Positions 19,135 to 25,653 of a stretch of 25,653 nt of DNA are shown in pieces. The DNA is taken from positions 1-25,653 of the IMG/VR virus record IMGVR_UViG_3300025168_000593; one strand, given 5' to 3'. The translations under genes and the position numbers were made by a program. How positions within the stretch are numbered: the first letter of the stretch is position 1; each line of letters starts with the position of its first letter. The DNA comes from a virus. The notes below the pieces were generated by a model. The model was not told where the DNA came from and ran no database searches. It saw only the letters and a list, made by a program, of their open reading frames with translations.

Positions 19135-19722
19135 ATGGCATCTAAAGTAGAAATATGTAACTCGGCATTAAATATGTTGGGTGCAAACAACATTACTGAC
19201 ATTACAGAAGATAGTAAAAATGCAAGGTTATTAAACCAGAGGTATGAACCTATTAGGGATGCAATCTTTCGTAGTCATACATGGAATTGTTTAATTAAGC
19301 GTGTTGAACTAGCTGCTGAAACAGATACACCTACACATGAATACACCTATCAGTATACTTTACCATCTGATTGTTTACGCGTATTAAAAGTAGGAGGTCA
19401 TCATGATGGAAGCTCATCAGATTTAGATAATGGACAAAAATTTAAAGTTGAAGGCAGAAAAGTATTAACTGATGAAGCAACAATATATTTAATTTACATT
19501 GCTAAAATTACCGATGTAAATTTATACGACACATTACTCCAAGAAACAATTGCTGCACGATTAGCGTCAGAATTATGTTATGCAATAACATCATCAACTT
19601 CTCTTGCTGGTCAAATGAAAGAAACTTATTTAGAAAAATTGCGTGAAGCAAGATTTGCTGATGCAACTGAAGGCACAGCAGATAATTTAGATGCTGGATC
19701 ATTTATTAATTCGAGGTATTAA
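19135..19722 (+). CDS. Tail tubular protein A / head-tail adaptor (gp11-like)
   Basis: The 195 residues match T7 gp11-type adaptors: ASKVEICNSALNMLGANNIT, ARLLNQRYEPIRDAIFRSHT with WNCLIKR, then TYQYTLPSDCLRVLKVGG. A C-terminal helix region follows (QETIAARLASELCYAITSST). It would form the ring between portal and nozzle. It is coupled to the nozzle gene by TAATG. Confidence 0.88.
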   Translation: MASKVEICNSALNMLGANNITDITEDSKNARLLNQRYEPIRDAIFRSHTWNCLIKRVELAAETDTPTHEYTYQYTLPSDCLRVLKVGGHHDGSSSDLDNGQKFKVEGRKVLTDEATIYLIYIAKITDVNLYDTLLQETIAARLASELCYAITSSTSLAGQMKETYLEKLREARFADATEGTADNLDAGSFINSRY

Positions 19723-21722
19723 TGGCTAAACAAACTGTTGCCTTTACAAATTTTACCGCTGGGGAATTATCGCCACGATTAGATGGTAGGACCGATTTAG
19801 GTAAATATTTTAATGGGACAAAAACATTAGAAAATATGGTTGTCCATCCTCATGGTGGTGCAAGTCGTAGACCTGGCACAAAGTTTGTACATGAAGTTAA
19901 AAGTAGTGCTGCTGCAACACGATTAATTCCGTTTGAGTTTTCAACAACACAAACTTATATTTTAGAATTTGGTAATCAATATATTCGTTTTTTTAAAGAC
20001 CAAGGTATTATTACAGAAAGTAATAAAACTATTTCTGCAGCAACTCAAGCTAATCCAATTGTTATAACAGCTAATACTCATGGTTATACAAATGGCGATC
20101 ATGTTATTATTACTGGTGTTGTTGGTATGACAGAATTAAATGGTAAAACATTTAAGGTTGCTGATAAAACAACAAATACATTTGAATTACAAAATGTGGA
20201 TGGTACAGATATTAATTCATCATCATTTACAGCATATTCTTCTGGTGGTGTAGCTAATAAAATTTATGAAATTACATCGCCTTATGTAACAGCAGATATA
20301 CCAACAATTAAATTTGCACAAAGTGCGGATGTTATGTATTTGGTTCATCCAAGTTATGCTATTAGAAAATTAACACGATCTGGACATACAAATTGGACAT
20401 TATCAACTCCAACATTAAGTGGTTCTCCCAGTCCAACAATAAATAATGCTAGTAATAAATATCCTAGTTCTGTTACATTTTTTGAACAACGATTAGTTTT
20501 TGCTGGATCAAATGATAATCCACAAACATTATGGTTTAGTAAATCTGGTGCATTAGAAAATTTTACAACTGGCACAAATGATACTGATGCGATGGTGTAC
20601 ACTATTGCATCGAATAAAGTAAATGCCATTCGGTATATGTCTGCACAACGATCATTAATTGTAGGTACAGTAGGAGGGGAATTTGTTGTTAGTGGTTCTG
20701 GTACTACTTTACCTATAACACCAACAAATGTACAAATTCAAAAGCAATCAAGTTATGGTTCAGCAAATGTTGATGCTGTACAAATTGAAAATGTTACAAT
20801 GTTTTTGCAACGAGCAAAAAGAAAAATACGAGAATTAACATACAATCTTAATATTGACCAATATCAAGCACAAGATATGACTTTATTAGCAGAGCATATT
20901 AGTGAAAATGGTATTGTAGAAATGGCATACCAACAAGAACCAGATAGTGTTTTGTGGTGTGTGCGTGGCGATGGAACATTATTAGGATTAACTTATGCAC
21001 GAACAGAGCAAGTTGTTGGATGGCATCGTCATATATTAGGTGGTGTTTTTGGTTCTGGTCAATCAGTTGTAGAAAGTGTTGCGAGTATTCCAACAGATTC
21101 AAATGAAGATGAATTATATATTATTGTTAAACGCACTGTTAATAGTGTTACTAGACGATATGTAGAATATTTAAATTTATTTGATTATGGAACGGATCAA
21201 ACTGATGCTTTTTTTGTTGATAGTGGTTTAACTTATTCTGGTAACGCCACAACATCTATTAGTGGATTAGATCATTTAGAAGGTCAAGCTGTAACAATAT
21301 TAGCAAATGGATCTACACATCCAGATAAAACAGTTTCAGGAGGAACAATAACTTTAGATCGTTCTTCAACTAAAGTACATATTGGATTACCTTATACTTC
21401 ATTGTTACAAACAATGCGTATTGAAAGTCAAAGTAATGAAGGTACTTCCCAGTCAAAAACAAAAAGAATTAATGAAGTTACATTACGACTCCACGAAACA
21501 GTGGGGGTAGAAGTGGGTGCGAGCTTAACAGATATGGAACGCATACCTTTTCGGTCAAGTGCTGCTGCAATGGATACAGCCGTTCCACTCTTTACTGGCG
21601 ATAAGCAAGTTGAGTTTAGGGATGATTTTAATACGGATGGTCATGTGTATGTTCGACAAACACAACCACTACCATTAACATTATTATCAATCTATCCAGT
21701 GCTTACAGTTAATGATGGCTAA
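19722..21722 (+). CDS. Tail nozzle protein (tail tubular protein B-like)
   Basis: The 666 residues begin with the typical FTNFTAGELSPRLDGRTDLG and MVVHPHGGASRRPGTKFVHE of podovirus nozzle proteins. A beta-rich inserted domain lies at about 110-185 (NPIVITANTHGYTNGDHVII and VVGMTELNGKTFKVADKTTN). Beyond it are VTFFEQRLVFAGSNDNPQTL and a long beta-rich platform. It would form the tip of the short tail through which DNA leaves. It follows the adaptor gene with a stop-start overlap. Confidence 0.88.
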   Translation: MAKQTVAFTNFTAGELSPRLDGRTDLGKYFNGTKTLENMVVHPHGGASRRPGTKFVHEVKSSAAATRLIPFEFSTTQTYILEFGNQYIRFFKDQGIITESNKTISAATQANPIVITANTHGYTNGDHVIITGVVGMTELNGKTFKVADKTTNTFELQNVDGTDINSSSFTAYSSGGVANKIYEITSPYVTADIPTIKFAQSADVMYLVHPSYAIRKLTRSGHTNWTLSTPTLSGSPSPTINNASNKYPSSVTFFEQRLVFAGSNDNPQTLWFSKSGALENFTTGTNDTDAMVYTIASNKVNAIRYMSAQRSLIVGTVGGEFVVSGSGTTLPITPTNVQIQKQSSYGSANVDAVQIENVTMFLQRAKRKIRELTYNLNIDQYQAQDMTLLAEHISENGIVEMAYQQEPDSVLWCVRGDGTLLGLTYARTEQVVGWHRHILGGVFGSGQSVVESVASIPTDSNEDELYIIVKRTVNSVTRRYVEYLNLFDYGTDQTDAFFVDSGLTYSGNATTSISGLDHLEGQAVTILANGSTHPDKTVSGGTITLDRSSTKVHIGLPYTSLLQTMRIESQSNEGTSQSKTKRINEVTLRLHETVGVEVGASLTDMERIPFRSSAAAMDTAVPLFTGDKQVEFRDDFNTDGHVYVRQTQPLPLTLLSIYPVLTVNDG

Positions 21723-22161
21723 TTTACAATTAATACAATTTAAAAAAGAACACGCACATAAAATGGTTACTTCAATAATGAATGATCCACAAACCGAGAT
21801 AGATAAAAAATATCACGAACAATTAAATGGATTAGAAGTTGAGTCTATGTCTTTCACAGCTATTTATGATAATTTAATTGTATGTGCTGGTGGAGTTATA
21901 CCCGTATGGGATCAAGTGTTTGAAGGTTGGGTTATGGGTTCTCATTTAATTTGGCAACACCGATTAGGTGCAGCTAAAATAATTAAAAAAGGAATGGAAG
22001 TTTTAATTCAAGAATATAAGATTACACGATTACAAACTGCTGTAAAAAAAGATTTTATTTTAGGTCATCGTTTTGCACAATGGCTTGGTATGGAGGAAGA
22101 AGGAATAATGAAAAAATATCAAAACAACGAAGATTATATTAGATTTGCGAGGGTAAAATAA
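21712..22161 (+). CDS. T7 gp13-like protein (GNAT-like fold)
   Basis: The 149 residues (start 21712 or 21715) include IMNDPQTEIDKKYHEQLNGL, FTAIYDNLIVCAGGVIPVWD and GWVMGSHLIWQHRLGAAKII. The pattern resembles the T7 gp13/DUF2833 family, which has an acetyltransferase-like fold. The final GHRFAQWLGMEEEGIMKKY matches the GNAT end with a GFxxEG-type motif. In T7, gp13 is needed for virion assembly. It precedes the ejection protein genes here too and overlaps the nozzle gene by 11 bp. Confidence 0.75.
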   Translation: MMANLQLIQFKKEHAHKMVTSIMNDPQTEIDKKYHEQLNGLEVESMSFTAIYDNLIVCAGGVIPVWDQVFEGWVMGSHLIWQHRLGAAKIIKKGMEVLIQEYKITRLQTAVKKDFILGHRFAQWLGMEEEGIMKKYQNNEDYIRFARVK

Positions 22162-22793
22162 TGTCCCCTCCAATGATGATTGCTGCTGGTGTAAGTGCAG
22201 TAGGAAGTTTACTTGCTGGTCAATCAGCGATGGCTGCTGGTCAATATCAAAAATCAATTGCTGATCGTAATGCTGATATTTATGATAGTAAAGCTGATCA
22301 AGCTTTAGCTATAGGCGAAAGAAATGTTAAAGTTTTTAATAAATCTTTTGCTGAACAACAAGCATCAACAGAAGCAGCATACATGAAAGCGGGTGTTAAA
22401 ATGGCTGGTACACCTCTTGAAATCATGGAATATAATTTAACCGAAGCTGAAATGGAACGACAAAATATTTTATATGACTCCCAGGTTATGAGCCACGATG
22501 CAAGACAACAAGCAGTCATGGCACGCATGGAAGGTAATGTTGCTATGTTTAATGCAAGAGCGCAACGATCAGCTGCTTTTATTAGTGCTGCGGGTACAAT
22601 AGGAGGTGCATTTGCTACAAATAATTTACTTAATACACAAGCAAAAAATGCTTCAATATTAAATCAAAAAATTTACGATCAACAAAAACAACTTATTGAT
22701 ATTTCTAATAACAACATGAAAAGAACAATACAGTTGCAAATTAGTAATGCAGAAAAGCTGCATAATAAATACGGCAATTTATTAAATAATTAA
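22161..22793 (+). CDS. Internal virion protein (T7 gp14-like)
   Basis: The 210 residues begin with a hydrophobic Gly/Ala segment (MMIAAGVSAVGSLLAGQSAM), followed by a long Ala/Gln-rich helix (QYQKSIADRNADIYDSKADQ). EAAYMKAGVKMAGTPLEIME and a second hydrophobic part (SAAFISAAGTIGGAFATNNL) follow. T7 gp14-type proteins of this size insert in the outer membrane during DNA ejection. It is coupled to the preceding gene by TAATG. Confidence 0.78.
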   Translation: MSPPMMIAAGVSAVGSLLAGQSAMAAGQYQKSIADRNADIYDSKADQALAIGERNVKVFNKSFAEQQASTEAAYMKAGVKMAGTPLEIMEYNLTEAEMERQNILYDSQVMSHDARQQAVMARMEGNVAMFNARAQRSAAFISAAGTIGGAFATNNLLNTQAKNASILNQKIYDQQKQLIDISNNNMKRTIQLQISNAEKLHNKYGNLLNN

Positions 22794-22795
22794 TT

Positions 22796-24697
22796 ATGGT
22801 ACAAATTCCTAAATTTACAAATAAAAATTTATCACAACGCACTAGTGGCGTTCCTTTTAATATTCCTAATGTTAGTGAGGGTGCAACTTTACCTTTTCGT
22901 GCATTAAGTAATGAAGCTAATAAATTAACAAATATTGCTACTAATGTTAAAAAACAAAAAATTGATCAAAAAATTGCAATAGATAAATTAAATACACAAA
23001 ACGAAATAAAACAATATCAATTAGATGAAAAATATAAAACAGATGTTTTTAAATTAAATGAAACATTAGATTCTGATTTTAAAAAAGCACAATTAACTTT
23101 AAATCGCAAAACAGAAGTTAAATCTATTTATCATAGTATTCTCCCAGAAATTAATCAATTAAAAATGGATATAGCTAGTGATCCTGATACAAAAAATTCA
23201 GCTAATAATTGGGAACAAACATCTAAAAAAATTTATAACAAAGCAATAAAAAATGTAGATGATCAAGTTGTAAAAGAATTATTTACGATGAAGTATAATG
23301 ATTTAATTGCTGCTGAAGGTATTGAGGTTTCATCAAGTATTAGAAAAACAGATATTCAAAATGCTATTGGTATTCATCAAATAGAAAAAGAACAGTTATA
23401 TAATGATTATTTAAATTATGAACCTGGTCATCCTAAAAGAGAAGCAGCATGGGAAAGATTATTTGGTGTTGATGATGAAAATCCAAATATATTTATTGAA
23501 GCAGCGGGTGATTTAATCTTAAACGATTTACCTCATATTGCTATTATTAAAGCGCAGAAAGAATTATACACCATGGAAGCACAGCAAATGGTAGATAAAA
23601 ATCCTCATAAATTTTTAGAATTATTAAAAAGTGATTATTGGAAAACAAGATTAGATCCAACAACAATAACATCTTTAATTGACCCCGCTACAGATAATGC
23701 AAGAAGAATGGATATTGATACATTAGTATCGTTTATGCCAGTTGTTCCAAATCAAACATTAGAAGAAGCAGATGAAATATATAAAGAAGCAAAGACTGGT
23801 AATTTTTATGACAATGAAGAATTACAATCTATTTATGAAAATTTAGATACACAAGGTAAAGCTGATTTTAATACAGCAATTAATGCACAACGAGCTAATG
23901 TTCGAGCAGAAATAGGATTTCAACAATCACAAGAAATTAAATTAGAGCTTGATGCAAACAATGATTTATATGTTAAAACTTTTGATCAAATTATATTAGG
24001 CGATTTAAGTATATCCGATATTGATAATATTGAGTTTGAAGGAAAAATGGGAACACAATATAAAAGTTTATTAAAAGATTTAATTGTAAAACGAGAACAA
24101 AATTTATTACCTAGTGATCAAAATTTAAAATTACACGATCAAATATTTCAAAAAATTATGAAAGGAGAAATTCAATCTCTTACGGATCAAGTTATTCCAC
24201 ATGATGGTAAAATGAAAAGTATTTTAGAATTAACGGGTGGCGAAGATGGATTGGGTACTAATCAAACAAAAGATTTTTATAATTTAATTGCTAATAAAAA
24301 TAATGCTGATGTATTACAAAATGCAAGATATTTTGAAGAATTTATTGCTGCTAATAAAGATAATATTTTAGGTAATGCGGCATTTGCTAAATTAAATTTA
24401 AAAGCTGAACCAAGATTTTTTCAATTTAAGTTAATAATGAAACAACGATTTGAAGAAGGTATTAAAGAAGGAAAGAATGTTTTTGAATTATTAGATAGAG
24501 GATCAAAAGATTATATTTTAAAAGACATTATAAATTATATTCCTTCTAAAGAAACACAAATGAATGAAGTAAAAGATAGTATGACTTTTAAAGAGGATTT
24601 AGATACAGAAAATTTACCACCACAAAAAAAACCTAATCAATCAATAGCAGAATGGTTAAATAGTGATGAATACAAAGCTTGGGAAAATAGTCAGTAA
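22796..24697 (+). CDS. Internal virion / ejection protein (T7 gp15-like position)
   Basis: The 633 residues are mostly charged helix. An N-terminal polar stretch with QRTSGVPFNIPNVSEGATLP leads into a coiled-coil region around 50-110 (VKKQKIDQKIAIDKLNTQNE). Many repeated helices follow, then a Pro/Gln/Asn tail. It sits between gp14-like and gp16-like genes, the gp15 position in T7, where the protein forms part of the periplasmic ejection tube. Assignment rests mainly on order, size and helical content. Confidence 0.65.
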   Translation: MVQIPKFTNKNLSQRTSGVPFNIPNVSEGATLPFRALSNEANKLTNIATNVKKQKIDQKIAIDKLNTQNEIKQYQLDEKYKTDVFKLNETLDSDFKKAQLTLNRKTEVKSIYHSILPEINQLKMDIASDPDTKNSANNWEQTSKKIYNKAIKNVDDQVVKELFTMKYNDLIAAEGIEVSSSIRKTDIQNAIGIHQIEKEQLYNDYLNYEPGHPKREAAWERLFGVDDENPNIFIEAAGDLILNDLPHIAIIKAQKELYTMEAQQMVDKNPHKFLELLKSDYWKTRLDPTTITSLIDPATDNARRMDIDTLVSFMPVVPNQTLEEADEIYKEAKTGNFYDNEELQSIYENLDTQGKADFNTAINAQRANVRAEIGFQQSQEIKLELDANNDLYVKTFDQIILGDLSISDIDNIEFEGKMGTQYKSLLKDLIVKREQNLLPSDQNLKLHDQIFQKIMKGEIQSLTDQVIPHDGKMKSILELTGGEDGLGTNQTKDFYNLIANKNNADVLQNARYFEEFIAANKDNILGNAAFAKLNLKAEPRFFQFKLIMKQRFEEGIKEGKNVFELLDRGSKDYILKDIINYIPSKETQMNEVKDSMTFKEDLDTENLPPQKKPNQSIAEWLNSDEYKAWENSQ

Positions 24698-25653
24698 TGT
24701 CTGGAGAAGGTTTATCAGTATTAGAAAATTTAGAAAAAGGAGGATTTTCTTCAACGGAAATTGATGAATATCGAAAAAAAGAAACTTTAAATTTACAACG
24801 AGGTGGTTTTTCTGAAAATGAAATATTAAATTATTGGGGTGTAGAAGAACCTAAAACAAGTATTGTTAAAGAATATTGGAATAGTGTTTCAAATAGTTTT
24901 AAAGAACCTATTAAACAAGTACAAAAATTTGATGTTAAAAGTCCAGAGGTAACAGAACCCAAACAAAAAATGGATTCTATATTAGCCGACTATCAAGCAA
25001 AAAAAATTGATGAAAAAACTTTTGATTCATTAATGAATGAACAAAATGACATATTACAAAATTTAGAAAAAGAAACACAAACAGAAGTATTAGGTATTAG
25101 TGCTGATGATGTTCTTTCTATTCCAAGCAATATAAAAGAAAGTGCTGTTGGCGAAAATTTTGAAGTTTCTAAATATTGGGAAAGAGGATTTAGTCAAAGT
25201 ATTTACAATCTTGCTAAACAATATCATACTGATGGAGAATTACCCCAATCATTTTTTGAAGAAGAATTTGATGATACGGGACATATAGAAAGAGCCATAC
25301 AAAGTTTTGGTACAATTATACCAGACTTACCAGTGTATATTGTTGGTGCTATTCCAGGATATTTATTAACAAGAAAAAAAGAAGGTGCTGCTGCTAGTGC
25401 TGGTTTTACGGCTGGTACTATCCGAGAAATGTATACACAAGCATTAATACAAGGGGATGTAGATACATTTTCTGAATGGTGGGATATATTTATTAAAGAA
25501 GGAATGAAAGCGGGTGGTAAGGAAGCTTTACTTCTTGGAGCAGCATCATTTGCTGGTGGTTTTGGTACTAATCCTATTACATCTTTTATAGCTATGTACA
25601 CTGCCTTTGTTGGTGTGGGTGCAGCATTAGAACAAAAAATGCCAACAAAAAAT
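24697..25653 (+). CDS. Large internal virion protein, T7 gp16-like (5' part)
   Basis: The frame opens at ATG 24697, overlapping the previous stop as TAATG, and stays open for 319 codons to the window edge. The N-terminus holds two related helical units, LEKGGFSSTEIDEYRKKE and LQRGGFSENEILNYWG. A charged region follows, then FGTIIPDLPVYIVGAIPGYL and Gly/Ala-rich hydrophobic segments (LLLGAASFAGGFGTNPITSF) that may span or enter a membrane. Very large proteins here are the inner-membrane part of the ejection machine. No lysozyme or transglycosylase motif appears in the visible part. Confidence 0.7.
   Translation, partial: MSGEGLSVLENLEKGGFSSTEIDEYRKKETLNLQRGGFSENEILNYWGVEEPKTSIVKEYWNSVSNSFKEPIKQVQKFDVKSPEVTEPKQKMDSILADYQAKKIDEKTFDSLMNEQNDILQNLEKETQTEVLGISADDVLSIPSNIKESAVGENFEVSKYWERGFSQSIYNLAKQYHTDGELPQSFFEEEFDDTGHIERAIQSFGTIIPDLPVYIVGAIPGYLLTRKKEGAAASAGFTAGTIREMYTQALIQGDVDTFSEWWDIFIKEGMKAGGKEALLLGAASFAGGFGTNPITSFIAMYTAFVGVGAALEQKMPTKN

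Noticed and set aside
11693-25653. Diversity-generating retroelement, expected from BPP-1-like head genes
   Set aside because: No reverse transcriptase, template/variable repeat or Mtd-like gene is present in this window.
1-25653. Prophage boundary with host DNA
   Set aside because: Phage genes lie on both sides of the integrase and tRNA, and no host-like gene is seen, so the window looks like free-phage or permuted sequence.

Overview
The window looks like part of a temperate podovirus (short-tailed phage) of a low-GC alphaproteobacterium. The DNA is strongly A/T-rich, codons end mostly in A or T, genes abut or overlap, and nothing looks like a bacterial housekeeping locus. Two features point to an alphaproteobacterial host: a DUF6362-type protein, and a LexA DNA-binding domain whose sequence (PSFDEM, SKSGVHRLI) is of the alphaproteobacterial kind. 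A marine SAR11-like host would fit the base composition, but that is inference. Phage genes lie on both sides of the integrase, so the window reads as phage (circular or permuted) sequence rather than one edge of an integrated prophage.

Layout. 1-1255 (+): the end of an unidentified gene, then a lysis module (T4-type lysozyme, a 34-residue membrane peptide, a holin-like protein) and a small zinc-ribbon protein. 1300-2930: tyrosine integrase (-), an AT-rich presumed attP region with repeated TTGTCAGT-like sites, and a complete tRNA-Asn (+). 2933-7266 (-): a leftward early operon read from a promoter near 7300. It encodes a lambda-style recombination set (PD-(D/E)XK exonuclease, Erf-type annealing protein, SSB), a small HTH protein, a MazG-like protein, a coiled-coil peptide, a free-standing LexA DNA-binding domain, a cytosine-C5 methyltransferase with a long ORF embedded in another frame, and a small possible nuclease. 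7351-7921: lambda-like switch with a repressor (-) and a Cro-like protein (+). 7884-9667 (+): HExxH protein, DnaA domain-IV-like protein, winged-helix replication protein containing iteron-like repeats, and the DUF6362 protein. 9679-11600 (-): a second HTH protein and small unknown genes with strong ribosome binding sites. 11693-25653 (+): the late region. It runs from packaging (HGG-motif protein, small and large terminase) through portal, scaffold, major capsid and cement proteins to tail-tube (gp11-like) and nozzle proteins, then T7-like internal/ejection proteins. The last gene is cut by the window end.

How it fits together. The repressor probably binds a 15-bp dyad, TAGCATTNAATTCTA. Copies lie in front of the integrase, between repressor and Cro, inside the presumed leftward promoter and just upstream of the tRNA, so integration, recombination and immunity may share one switch. 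No DNA or RNA polymerase gene is visible, so the phage probably uses host enzymes with its own initiation proteins. The late region pairs a head module of the Bordetella BPP-1 kind with a T7-like tail and ejection apparatus.

The points most worth following up are the 261-codon ORF overprinted on the methyltransferase, the shared operators, the iterons inside the replication gene, and the stand-alone LexA domain.
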